Origin: Oppiella nova
Lineage: Eukaryota > Arthropoda > Arachnida > Sarcoptiformes > Oppiidae
Direction: 5' to 3'
NCBI GenBank assembly: GCA_905397405.1
Contig: CAJPVJ010000192.1
Span: 1-31,164 of the forward strand
Length of the DNA: 31,164 nt
In this document: positions 10,529-18,917 of the stretch, piece after piece
How the letters are laid out: each line of letters starts with the position of its first letter
How positions within the stretch are numbered: position 1 is the stretch's first letter
The notes under the pieces: generated by a model
The model's input: the letters and a program-made list of their open reading frames with translations, nothing else
Told to the model about the DNA's origin: nothing
The model's database searches: none
Position numbers and translations under genes: made by a program

Positions 10529-10855
10529 ATGATCAGAAATAAAAACGAGATAATCGACGCACATCCAAATACTGACGAGAATTCTGCTTTGGATGCGAAG
10601 GACGGCACTGCTATGAACAGGAGCTGCAGAAACAGAATCATGGATGAGATTCTGCGCGAGGACGCGAGGAGGCCGTTTTCGGAGGAGTTCGGGACGGTCA
10701 GCTTCCTGGACTGCGACAGCAAGGCGCAGCCGCTCAAGATGGCGGAGGAGCAGTTCAGCAAGAACAGCAGCGTTGCCAACTCCTTTACGGAGATCGATTT
10801 CAACGATGAATCCTTTTCTTCCGGGACGAAGGACGAGGAGGAGTCGAAATCTTGA
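10529..10855 (+). CDS. hypothetical acidic protein
   Basis: 108 codons, with a CCC motif about a dozen bases before the ATG. The product is hydrophilic, without signal peptide or membrane segments, and rich in Asp, Glu, Ser and Asn (RRPFSEEFGTVSFLD, FNDESFSSGTKDEEE). It ends with TGA, and the PIS1 start follows 29 bases later on the same strand, a spacing usual in compact microsporidian genomes. The larger opposite-strand ORF over this region looks like a shadow. I do not recognise the protein. Confidence 0.5.
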   Translation: MIRNKNEIIDAHPNTDENSALDAKDGTAMNRSCRNRIMDEILREDARRPFSEEFGTVSFLDCDSKAQPLKMAEEQFSKNSSVANSFTEIDFNDESFSSGTKDEEESKS

Positions 10856-10884
10856 TTAAATGAAAATTTTTTGTTGGGGCCCAC

Positions 10885-11759
10885 ATGGACACCGCCGTCA
10901 TGCTCTACAAGCCGAACATGATAGGGTACGTTCGGATCGTGCTCCTGTTTGCTGCGATGTTCTACGACGAAATGCCGTTCCTGCTGCTCTACCTGACGAG
11001 CGTCTCGCTGGACTACTTCGACGAGGAAAGGAAGCTCGGTGCATGCCTTGACATGATCACGGACAGGATCTCCACGACAGTGCTCTGCATCAAGATCATC
11101 GGGAAGAAGCCGTACTACACGAAGAGATGCATGGTCTACATCTTTTTCGATCTTAGCCATTTCCTCTACTTTACCAGCATGGTCCACGGTTCTACCCCAA
11201 AAGGCCTAAAACCCAAAACGCCTAAACCCCAAAAGGCCTAAAACCGAAAAGGCCTAAACTCAAATAACTAACTGACCAGTGGACATATTGTTAATTTGAT
11301 TAGTGAAATAGACGTGTCTTAACCTAACCTAACCAAACCTAACTAAAATTGAGTCAAATGACCATTGGTAAGTAAGTTATTCAAGTTTAGGCCTTTTGGG
11401 GTTTAGACCTTTTAGGCTTTAGGCCTTTTAGGTTTTAGGCCTTTTGGGTGAGTCCCATGGTCCACGGGGACATCCACCACAAGAGCTTCGACCGCAACTA
11501 TCTGCTGCGCGTGTACTACAACCCGCACGTCCTGAAGATCATGTGCACAGGGTCAGAGGCCTATTTTCTGCTTCTTTACTACACGAAGAAGTCGTCTTCT
11601 CTCCTCGGCATACTGTCCCCGATACCGCTGATCAAGACGTTCTTCCACATCATGCACCTGTACATCGGCGTCTGTGTGCTGAGCACGGTGGGCGCCAAAT
11701 ATGCAGGCGGCGTCCCGCGGCACGGGCTGCCCGCTACAAAAACGCCTGTGTATATCTAA
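10885..11759 (+). pseudogene. PIS1: CDP-diacylglycerol-inositol 3-phosphatidyltransferase, interrupted
   Basis: Phosphatidylinositol synthase (CDP-alcohol phosphatidyltransferase family) is an ER membrane enzyme that joins myo-inositol to CDP-DAG. The first part (10885-11189) has NMIGYVRIVLLF, a membrane segment, LTSVSLDYFD and LGACLDMITDR, which is the G-x3-D-x3-D half of the family motif. The D-G-x2-A-R half is missing: only six residues lie between FD and the G. The second part (from 11456) continues with MVHGDIHHKSFDRN, LKIMCTGSEAYF and hydrophobic segments to TAA at 11759. The parts are separated by a 266-bp insertion flanked by CATGGTCCACGG on both sides. The start is supported by GGGGCCC just upstream. 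Confidence 0.8.
11190..11455. mobile_element. MITE-like insertion in PIS1
   Basis: A 266-bp insert between perfect 12-bp direct repeats CATGGTCCACGG (11178-11189 and 11456-11467). The ends are imperfect inverted repeats: TACCCCAAAAGGCCTAAAA at 11193-11211 against the complement of TTTTAGGCCTTTTGGGTGA at 11433-11451. Each end holds several further copies of the AAAAGGCCTAAA block. The centre is AT-rich with CCTAACCTAACC near 11320. There is no ORF. The duplicated target could be 8 to 12 bp, because ACGG also precedes the second copy of this repeat family at 13951. It appears to be a non-autonomous DNA transposon. Confidence 0.75.
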
Positions 11760-11769
11760 ATTTATTTAA

Positions 11770-12303
11770 TTATTCCTCCGACTTTTTCTTCTCCAAAAGC
11801 TCTTTTATAAACTTTTCGTAAAGGGGCTTGTCGTCCCGCAGCATCTTGGACGCGTCGACGTTGGCCGGGCTGAAGATGTTCGGGGAGTTGAGGAGTGAAA
11901 TGATGCTGAGACAGACTGTTCTGACGTTCTGCCCGGGCGTCCAGGTGCAGTTTTCGTTCTCATAGTTGGTCGGGTCGTCTCTCTCCGAGTGGAGAATGGA
12001 AATGCACACAATCCCGTCGTTGTAGATGTTCGGATGGAACATCTTGGTCACAAAACGGAAGGTCGGTGGCTGGAAGGGGTACTTGCTGGGGAAGTGCATC
12101 TTCGCATGGAGAACATGGTTCTCGTAGACAGAGTCTGGCGGCCCGCTGATGAAGAGATCCCACTCCTCGAGAATCTCCTCCCCGTGCTCGTTGGTGGCGA
12201 GTTGTGCTCTGATGCCCTGGGCCTCCTCGTCCTTGAGCATCTCAAGCTCCTTGAGCAGCCTGCGTCTTCCCGAAAGGGACAGGTTTCCTGTGACAGTGGC
12301 CAT
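11770..12303 (-). CDS. UBC7: ubiquitin-conjugating enzyme E2, UBC7/UBE2G type
   Basis: An intact 177-residue E2. The core includes WDLFISGPPDSVYENH, FPSKYPFQPPTFRF, the HPN motif at residues 90-92 and the active-site Cys at residue 100 in DGIVCISIL. The acidic insertion after the Cys (SERDDPTNYENENCTWTPGQ) is the mark of the UBC7/UBE2G subfamily. These act with ER-membrane E3 ligases in ER-associated degradation. SPANVDASKMLRDD and a lysine/glutamate-rich tail close the protein. The start is preceded by ACCCC six bases upstream, a microsporidian-type signal. The gene converges with PIS1, with about 10 bases between the stops, and is one of few undamaged genes in this block. Confidence 0.93.
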   Translation of the reverse strand: MATVTGNLSLSGRRRLLKELEMLKDEEAQGIRAQLATNEHGEEILEEWDLFISGPPDSVYENHVLHAKMHFPSKYPFQPPTFRFVTKMFHPNIYNDGIVCISILHSERDDPTNYENENCTWTPGQNVRTVCLSIISLLNSPNIFSPANVDASKMLRDDKPLYEKFIKELLEKKKSEE

Positions 12304-12315
12304 AAAGGGGTCCGC
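12295..12315 (-). promoter_or_regulatory. CCC-type start-proximal motif of UBC7
   Basis: On the minus strand GCGGACCCCTTT directly precedes the ATG. CCC- or GGG-like motifs at this position are an established feature of microsporidian genes. Similar motifs stand before PIS1 (GGGGCCC), TSR3 (GGGG), the 15.4-kb gene (CCC), the RING gene (GGGGG) and the 1180-residue gene (CCCC). They support the microsporidian origin of those genes. Confidence 0.5.
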
Positions 12316-12860
12316 AGTTTGTTAATAATAATTGTTTTAAATCAGAGATCAAATTTTTATGGACACTCGGGATTGCCGTCGTCGATGCGGCGGGGAGCGG
12401 GTTCCTGTCCGGGATCTGACCTGCGGCGGAGCAGAGCACCGGTAAATAAAGTTGCGTGTTTGTGGGGACAGGTGCAGAAACAAACAGCGTGGGTCGAGAC
12501 AGGCCTTGTGCCGCGAAAGGCCCTGGCCTTCCTTGCTGTTCTCGCAAACGTAGAAGAAACGATTTAATTATGCTGTGTCGTGCCTGGACAAGACGGGCCC
12601 GGTGCAGATGGGGGACGCTACGCCAGCAGCACGTATGTGTTGTCCAGCCTCGCGAACTCGACGATAATGTACGCCAGATACCCGCTGAGGAGCTGCTTGC
12701 GGGGCGTCTGGAAAGGCTGGCGGAGGGCGCGGCGAAGCGGGAGGCAGATAGCTGCCATGCGGAATGCGCTGGAAACCGACGTGGCATCGATCTCCGCACG
12801 GGCGGAGGACCTTAGGAGCCGCGCAGCAGGCCTTACGGCACGGGCGTCTCTGGTCCTTGT
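12304..12860. other. unresolved GC-rich stretch with two possible gene remnants
   Basis: No single frame explains this stretch. On the minus strand 12346-12560 encodes CENSKEGQGLSRHKAC followed by CLDPRCLFLH, a C-x4-C-x3-H spacing like the CCCH finger of NOT4-type proteins. It ends with TGA near 12346. Also on the minus strand, 12617-12860 can be read as a protein end (PFQTPRKQLLSGYLAYII, then EFARLDNTYVLLA and TAG). On the plus strand the region lies where the UPF1 helicase core should be, but I find none of its upstream motifs. It is probably rearranged debris of more than one gene. Confidence 0.3.
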
Positions 12861-13222
12861 TCCCGGGGAGGTCGACGAGTTCCAAGATATTCGGGAACGA
12901 GCCGGGGAACTTGGAGATCTCGAACGTGGACGGGTTCCAGGGGAGAGAAAAGGACTTCATCATCGTGTCGCTTGTGCGCTCGAACACTTACCAGGGCATC
13001 GGGTTTGTCGCGGACAGGCGCAGGATGAACGTGACGCTCACGCGTGCGAAGTACGGGCTGGCCATTGTCGGGAACCCGTTCACCCTCTACAAAAACGAGA
13101 TGTGGGCGAACTTCCTGGACTGGTACGACCAGCGCGGCGCGATATACGAGGGGCCTGTCGGAGCGCTCAGACTGATGAGCTTCGGCGCGTTTGACATGAA
13201 GGCCCTCTCGGAAAGCCTGTAG
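12840..13222 (+). pseudogene. C-terminal fragment of UPF1/NAM7 superfamily 1 RNA helicase
   Basis: Helicase motif V, NVDGFQGREKDFIIVSLVR, and motif VI, DRRRMNVTLTRAKYGL, are very well preserved, followed by IVGNPFTL and a short C-terminal tail ending in TAG. UPF1 is the ATPase of nonsense-mediated decay and is normally 600-1000 residues long. Here only about the last 110 residues are recognisable. Immediately upstream another plus frame reads VLVPGEVDEFQDI, which could be the preceding segment after a one-base frameshift near 12890. The Walker A and B motifs and the CH zinc domain are absent from the window. Confidence 0.75.
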
Positions 13223-13362
13223 GCACCTTCCGCGGCGTGCAGCCCCGGGTCTCCAGAGCACATCGCCAGCAAATAGAACGGTCTTTGAGTGGGGCTGGTT
13301 CGATACAGTAAAAGCTTATTCAAGAAGTACTAATTTTATTCTATATTATAGCGGGCGGGCAG

Positions 13363-15462
13363 TCACAACGATTTCTCGGCAAGACGGCGCACAAAATACA
13401 CTCTGTCTGTGGCGAACTGTGCAAAAAGCGAGGGGGAAGCGCCGAGGCGGACGAGAACATCCCGTTTGTTCAGAAGCGCAGCACGGTAGCGCCAGGGCGT
13501 GCCCTCCGTGGCAAAGAGGTGGGCGATTTTGTCGCGGGTGGACGTCTCGACGCGTGCCAGGGAGGCCGCTGCATTCAGAACATGGATCTTCAGGGGGCGG
13601 TCGCAGGCCGCAGAAACAAGAAAGGCATCGATGGTCGCAATCATGTCAAATGGTTTGTAGAATTTAACGAGGAGGAAATTCGATATTCTCAGGTGCAGCG
13701 GCTGGAGAACGGTCGGCTGTGTGAAATAAAGAACCTGGTCGTCCTCGCAGTCCTCGAGCGACGGCGTCTTGCTATACCTGGTATTCTCCTTCCCGGCATC
13801 CTCGTCCCCAGACGCCTCCGCGGCTTTGCTGTCCCCGTCCTTTGCGTCGCCGTCTCCCTGGCCGGCCTCCTTGACGGCCCACTCGGGCTAGAGGCTCTCC
13901 TCCAGGTCTATCCCGGACAGGTCAGCCTCCGCAAACGGCTTGTAAAACGGTTCTACCCCAAAAGGCCTACGGCCCAAAAGGCCTACTACCCAAAAGGCCT
14001 ACGACCCAAAAGGCCTACTTTTTCCAAAACGCCTAAAACGCCTAAAAGCCCAAAAAGCCTACGACCTAAAAGGCCTACTTAAAATAAATAATTTTTTCGA
14101 AAGTTTTAAATGTTTTTTGGAAAAACCCCTCTACCCAAGAGTAAATGTATTTCTATGGGTTTTTCGGTGTTTTTGGACCCACCCTCTAACTTCTCGTAGA
14201 GTTAATGTATTTCTATGGGGTTTTCGATATTTTTTGGCCCAACCTTTACCCATTCGTGGGAATGCCAACTCCCTAGTGGGAGTTGGTGTTTCTACGAGGG
14301 AAATGGGGCAGTTGCAGACAAGCGAGTGCTTGTATATCTTGTAGGCATTGTCTTCCTCTCCGCCGCCCGCACTCTCCAAATCTAAAATGATCTCCGACCC
14401 GTTCTTATCGTTCCTTACATACGTCTTAATGTTCTCTATCAGAAGATACCGAATATCAACATTTTTGTACAAAAAAAATGGCGGGTTTATAAATTTACTA
14501 AGGCTGCGGTAGAAGTGGGGCGTCCTCGGTGTCTTTATGTATGTAAGATACAGCGCCCTGTCGAACTTGAGGGAAAGATACGTCGACAGGTTCTCGATGT
14601 AGAAGTTCTGGTCTTTAATCGTGAAGGAGAGCAGAAGCCTCTTGGCCTGGTCAAGGTGGATCAGCGGGTTCGTGTTCTTACTTATTGCAAACGGCCTCAC
14701 GCTCGTGTAGTCCTCTTTATCGTCCGAAAAATACCCCAGCTCAATCTTCCTGTCGTTCTCCCCGTCAGAGGCCCGGTCAGAGCTCTCATCGAAGAAATCA
14801 AGCTCGTCGTTCTTGGACGCCTTGTCGCCCGCCGAATCCCTGGTAAGGCTCTCTTTGATGTCCTTGAAGTCAAACGATCGCGATCTCGACCCCCGCACGA
14901 CAAGCAGGTGCAGCTCTATCAGAAGATCCTTTGCATTCCCAAACTCCTTAAAAAGCAGGTCAAAGTGGCTGATCCCCGCCATGCGGTACACGAAGAATAT
15001 CACATCGACCACCTGCTTGTCACAAACCCCTATGAACGGCCTGAGCAGCACCGCCAGGTTATTTATGTAAAATTTCCCATTTGAAATTATGCTTTTTTGA
15101 TCAACAGCCAAACAGCCAGCGTCCCCTTCTGAATCCGCCTTGGGGCTGTCGACGGGCTTCTCGGAGGCTGTTGCGACGAGATGCACGTCCTCCGTGCTGT
15201 TTTTTGTCTCGCTGCAGTCCGCCTCTTCTTTCTTGCTGCCCGTGTCTCGCATCAGGTACGGGAGCTCGCAGTCGACGGTCTCCAGCCTGAGATCGTGCAT
15301 CACCCCTGTTTCGACGAAGCCGTAGCACAGCAGGCATATGTTTATGTCGCTGAGATGGCGATCAGAAAGGTCGAGATGCTCGTGATAGGATGCTGCATTC
15401 CTGTAAAAATACAAAATATCATAGTCGGTGTTGAGATCGAGCGTGGCTATATCTTTCACCAT
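13363..15462 (-). pseudogene. large unrecognised protein, split by an insertion and a stop
   Basis: The N-terminal part runs from the ATG at 15460-15462 (MVKDIATLDLNTDYD; CCC upstream) to about 14334. It contains helical hydrophobic segments (NNLAVLLRPFIGV, VVDVIFFVYRMAGISHFD) and two acidic serine-rich linkers. The C-terminal part runs from about 13944 (PFYKPFAEADLSGIDLEES) to TGA at 13363, with an in-frame TAG after EESL, an acidic linker and a helical end (LRISNFLLVKFYKPFDMIA). A repeat insertion of roughly 380 bp separates the parts. Minus-strand codons upstream of 15462 are open but look like a shadow. It may be a helical-repeat scaffold; I cannot name a family. Confidence 0.55.
13951..14327. 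mobile_element. second copy of the AAAAGGCCTA repeat family, composite
   Basis: Starts with ACGGTTCTACCCCAAAAGG exactly as the PIS1 insertion does. It then carries four 16-bp units of CCCAAAAGGCCTAC plus a two-base spacer, and diverged AACGCCTAA copies to about 14080. A second portion holds two direct repeats of about 70 bp sharing AATGTATTTCTATGGG (near 14145 and 14203). GCTTGTA occurs at both edges (13938-13944 and 14328-14334) and may be the target duplication. The right end lacks the inverted GGCCTTTT block, so the element may be truncated or consist of two nested insertions. Confidence 0.55.
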
Positions 15463-15949
15463 TCCGATGGGTAATTTTGTTTTTATAAAAAATTTTACAC
15501 AAGATTTTCGAGCGATCAGGAACGGCCTTGTATCGTGGATGAAATGGCGTGCGGGGTGTCCGGTCGCAAGCTGTCTGGCGTGTCGCGCGGTTTTCCCCGT
15601 GTGCATGCGGGTTGTGCGCTGTGTTTCCCGAGCGCAGAGAGGATGCCGTTTGTGTCCAGGGGAAGACGCGGAAGGGACGAAGCCGATCACGGGCGGGTAT
15701 TTTCGAATCTACTATCACAAATGATCGATTTTAATAAAACGACCAAAATTTCCAAAGGGCTATGGCGCACAGGCGGAAAAGGGCGGAGGGGGTCGCAGGT
15801 GAAAAGACGATTTTCACAGTAAGTGGTGCAGGGGCTGGCACGAATTCCGACGGGGAGAGGCCATCCAGTAAGGGGGCTGTTGGGCGGGCACCCTGCGGCC
15901 TCGCCCCCTTAACAGGCGTCGTCCCGGCGGTGGGCTTTTCAGCATTTTC
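15463..15949. other. intergenic stretch without a clear gene
   Basis: Between the start of the 15.4-kb gene and the next plus-strand ORF. The sequence is GC-rich to about 15690, then has a short AT-rich patch with TTTTAATAAAA. Open frames exist on both strands but are Arg/Cys-rich and look like antisense artefacts of GC-rich DNA. Confidence 0.4.
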
Positions 15950-16320
15950 ATGGGCGTGCTCGTGTACCCAGACAGGGACGCAGACCCATTTTACGACCGC
16001 ACGCTGAAGGCGTATTCCGCATGGCAGGGCTTCGACAGAAAGGAGGTGTTTCAAAGGAGATACTACGAGCGCCTTGAGGGTGGGGATGCTCCCGCAGAAG
16101 GAAGCGAAAAATTCGCCGGCTGCAGCAGCCTCCAGTTCGAAATGGAATATATAGAACAGGCAGGCCATTACAGGATGCAGAGGGTCAAGATAACGCCCTA
16201 TTTTCTGTGGCTGGGCTGGTACCTGAACCACGCGACTGCAGAGCTTCTGGCGAAGGACACGCTGGACATAGCCCTGGAGCTGGGGAGGAGGTGGAACTCG
16301 ATGGGCCAGCGGTCCAAGGC
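15950..16320 (+). CDS. unrecognised ORF fragment upstream of the transporter
   Basis: From the ATG at 15950 the frame encodes a plausible globular protein: VYPDRDADPFYDRTLKAYSA, DRKEVFQRRYYERLEGG, SLQFEMEYIEQAGHYRMQ, PYFLWLGWYLNHATAELL. After about residue 120 it turns into Arg/Ser-rich sequence typical of a wrong frame and stops. The sugar transporter's recognisable part begins there in another frame. It may be the truncated 5' part of a different gene fused by deletion to the transporter, or the diverged transporter N-terminus shifted by an indel. I do not recognise a domain. Confidence 0.4.
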
Positions 16321-16344
16321 CAGGTCGAGGCCCCGCAGCCCGGC

Positions 16345-17359
16345 GAAGTCTACAGGGACCTGAATCTCCTTTTGTTCGCCGGCGCCTTTATCTCGAACAT
16401 CTTGGTCGCCAATCTGCAGTCGAAAAAGATAATGCAGCTGATCTACCTGGCCAACGGCATTTTCGTCGCGGGGTTCTGCATGTATTTCAGCACCAGCCGC
16501 ATCCACCTGTATGCTGGGCGCTTTATCACAGGGCTCGCCGTCGGGTCCATCGCAAACACGATACCCTGCTCCTTGAGCTTTATAGCGCCGGTCAGGTACC
16601 GCGGGGCGATCACCTCGGTCTACGGGATTGCAATCATCGCCGGCATCATCTTCGGATACATCCTTTGCCTCTATGGCGTCACGCTCAGCTTCTTTGCGTT
16701 TTTGATGATCGTCCTCAGCACGCTGCAATGCGTTCTCCTCAGGTTCTCCCAGCGTCTTGATTCCATATAGGACAAGACCAGCGCGGTGTCCTTCGTGTCC
16801 TTTGTGCTGGACCGCCGCGCCTTCTGTTCCCTCTTTCTCATCGCGCTCTACCACGTCTCACAGCATCTTTCGGGAATAAATCACAACCTTTTGAACGCGC
16901 CCTCCATCTTCCCAGCATACAACGCCACCGAAACAATCATCTATCTGTGTCCTCGCGCTCTGCACGGCCGTCGCCTCCTCCCTCCTGGACCGCTTCGGAA
17001 GAAAGCCGCTCACCGTCGCCAGCTGCATGACCGTGTCCGCCTCCTGGATGGCCTTCTACTACGCGTACCACCCGAAGATCTTTGCGGTGCTCTTTATCCT
17101 CGGCTACAACACGGGGATCAGCAGCATCCCATTCGTTCTCATCGGAGAGGTCTTCCCCAGCGGGGTCGTCAGCCACGGTGCGCTGTTCGCCACGTTCTGC
17201 AACTGGCTCGGTGCGCTGGCGAGCGTGCTTATGCTCGGAGGAGACGCCAAGAAGTACAACGGGGCCTTCCTGGTCTATGTGGGATACCTCTCGTTCTTCG
17301 GCCTCGCCGTCATGCTGCTGTACAGAGAGACAAAGGGGAGGATGCCAATGTATCAATAA
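16345..17359 (+). pseudogene. MFS sugar transporter, broken and lacking its N-terminus
   Basis: Sugar-porter features are clear. LNLLLFAGAFISNILVANLQ resembles TM2. RFITGLAVGSIANTIPCSLS, then APVRYRGAITSVYGIA, correspond to the TM4-TM5 signature with its conserved P..RG. YHVSQHLSGINHNLLNAPSIF is the TM7 QQLSGIN motif. LLDRFGRKPLT is the loop after TM8, and FVLIGEVFPSGV is the TM10 signature. Such carriers import host sugars in microsporidia. The frame is interrupted by TAG at 16768-16770 (after RLDSI) and by a frameshift near 16945. TM1 is not found. The end (RMPMYQ, TAA) is normal. Confidence 0.8.
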
Positions 17360-17459
17360 AGTGAACGTCAGCAGCATAAGTTTTAATTAAGGTGCGGCCT
17401 GACAGCGCAAAAGCCCACTGGGTGTGTTGTGCGTGGGGGCGTCCCGCGGTGCACCCGGA

Positions 17460-17968
17460 TCACAGGTACTCCGCAAGGTAGGCATTTTGCACCTTCACAA
17501 CCTCCTTCCCGTCTTTGCACTGGCTGTAGAGCTCCAGAACCTCGCCGTTGAGGCGGAGAAACTCCTCTCCGTAGCTGAAGCCGTCGAAGACCACCCTGGC
17601 CTCTTCCTTCTCCCCTATGATATAGAGGGTGGCAGAAAGCGCCTCCACACAGTTCAGCCGCCACGGACGCCCGTAATTGATTGTGTTTGCTGCGACAAGC
17701 CACGGCAGCAGCCTATTGTTGCGCTTTGGCAGCTTGCTGAAGTCGAACTCCTCTATCTTGTTCCACGAGCAGTCGATCAGGCCAATCCCGAACCGCTCAA
17801 TGTGCTCCCTGTCGGCCAGCGACACGGCCTGCGGCCCGCTTGGAGACAGGATAATCCCGTTGAAATGCCTCCTAAGAGGGATCGACTCTATTTTTTGTAT
17901 TTGACCAGCCTGTGGCCGCTGCACCGTTTCGGATCGCATTCTCCGAACACGTAAATCACCTTCCTCAT
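17460..17968 (-). CDS. TSR3: 18S rRNA aminocarboxypropyltransferase TSR3 (one frameshift)
   Basis: TSR3 adds the 3-amino-3-carboxypropyl group from SAM to a hypermodified pseudouridine of 18S rRNA late in 40S assembly. Starting at the ATG at 17966-17968, the frame gives MRKVIYVFGECDPKRCSGHR, the family N-terminus. After VKYKK it hits TAG. The protein continues in the -1 frame with IESIPLRRHFNGIILSPSG, then GIGLIDCSWNKIEEFDF, NNRLLPWLVAANTINYGRPW, LNCVEALSATLYI and FSYGEEFLRLN to TGA. The shift coincides with a run of six T at 17891-17896. That points to a one-base loss or a sequencing error. GGGG stands just upstream of the start. Confidence 0.88.
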
Positions 17969-18076
17969 CCTCCCCGTCGCAAATTTTTCAGACAAAATCA
18001 AAAAGGGCGCGTCCGGGCGCTCTTGGGCTCGCACGTGTTGAGCGGCAAATTTTACTTTTAAACGTTATTTTCGCGG

Positions 18077-18717
18077 ATGGGTTTTCCGTCGGATGAGAGG
18101 CTGAGTTTGAGGATGAGTTCGTCCACAAGTTCTACGACAAGAAATCCGGCGCATTCTCGGACTCGAGGGTGAAGCCATGGCCTTTCACGCTTGATTTCAT
18201 GAGAGAGTACGCGACGGACGGGTCGCTCGTCTTGGACAGCGGGTGCGGGAACGGGAGACAGTTCATCAGCGAGAACACGGTCGGCCTCGACTACTCGGCC
18301 CCGCTGCTGCGCTCCGCCGCCTCAAAGAGGAATCTCGGTCTTGTGCGCGGGAACGTGCACAGCCTGCCGTTCAGAGACGGCACGTTCGACATCGCGCTCA
18401 GCATTGCGGTGGTCCACCACCTCAGCACGCACGAGAGACGGCTGAGATGTCTGACAGAGCTCTGCCGCATCCTGCGGCCCGGCGGCCGGTGTCTCGTCTA
18501 CGCCTGGCAATCCGGCGCATTCTCCAAAGCCAAGTTTCAGCACATCAAAGACACAGAATACCTTGTCAGCTGGCGCGGCGAGACGGACGCCCTGCGGTAC
18601 TACTTCCTCTTCGACGAGCAGCTACTTGTCTCACTCTGCAGGGAGGCCGGCTTTACCGTTGTGGGGTCTGGCATCGAGCAGGAAAGCGTCTACGCCGTCG
18701 CCAAAAAAGAAGATTAA
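18077..18717 (+). CDS. TRM9: tRNA wobble-uridine methyltransferase TRM9-like (frameshift near the start)
   Basis: A SAM-dependent methyltransferase of the TRM9/ALKBH8 type, which with TRM112 forms mcm5U at the tRNA wobble position. Seen in order: EFVHKFYDKKSGAFSDSR, KPWPFTLDF, motif I VLDSGCGNGRQF (usually VLD-x-GCGNG), VGLDYSAPLL, LPFRDGTFDIALSIAVVHHL, ILRPGGRCLVYAW, and a C-terminal EAGFTVVGSG. It ends with TAA at 18717. The main frame has no ATG between a TGA at 18094-18096 and GTG at 18169, although conserved residues begin near 18100. The ATG at 18077 (MGFPSDER) in another frame is probably the true start, separated by a one-base shift. Confidence 0.83.
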
Positions 18718-18747
18718 AAACAGCATGTCTCCTAATCTGTTAAAAAT

Positions 18748-18818
18748 GCGAGATCCGGGGATTGAACCCGGGACCATCAGATCTTCAGTCTAGTGGTCTC
18801 CCACTGAGCTAATCTCGC
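18748..18818 (-). tRNA. tRNA-Phe (GAA)
   Basis: The 71-nt sequence folds as a cloverleaf: acceptor GCGAGAT paired with ATCTCGC, a D arm from GCTCAGTGGGA, anticodon loop CTGAAGA with anticodon GAA (plus-strand 18784-18786), and T arm CCGGG-TTCAATC-CCCGG. There is no intron and no encoded CCA. Two positions look unpaired: a C-C in the D stem (positions 11 and 24) and a C-A at the top of the anticodon stem. The gene may be slightly decayed or simply divergent. Confidence 0.88.
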
Positions 18819-18917
18819 GCAGGAGGGGCGTTTTGCCGATCTTTGTGCTGATCTATGGGCTGTTGCGAAGACGCGGGCCGGGGCCTGTGTTCCCGGCGCA
18901 AGCACCGGGCCGCTGAT

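Noticed and set aside
10492-11187. 231-codon minus-strand ORF over the hypothetical gene and PIS1
   Set aside because: PIS1 homology is clear on the plus strand, and the minus frame has no recognisable features and a His/Arg-rich antisense look.
11190-11455. The PIS1 insert as a spliceosomal intron
   Set aside because: It lacks GT...AG ends at sensible places, is flanked by a direct duplication and has inverted terminal repeats, so a transposon explains it better.
12242-12799. 185-codon minus-strand ORF upstream of UBC7
   Set aside because: Ser/Pro/Arg-rich composition typical of a wrong frame in GC-rich DNA. Other frames of the same strand give better protein.
15731-16231. 166-codon minus-strand ORF
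   Set aside because: The plus-strand frame from 15950 reads as a more natural protein; this one is Ala/Pro/His-rich antisense.
17884-17900. Programmed -1 frameshifting in TSR3
   Set aside because: The site is a plain A run (minus strand) without a proper slippery heptamer in frame, and TSR3 is not known to use recoding. A one-base loss is simpler.
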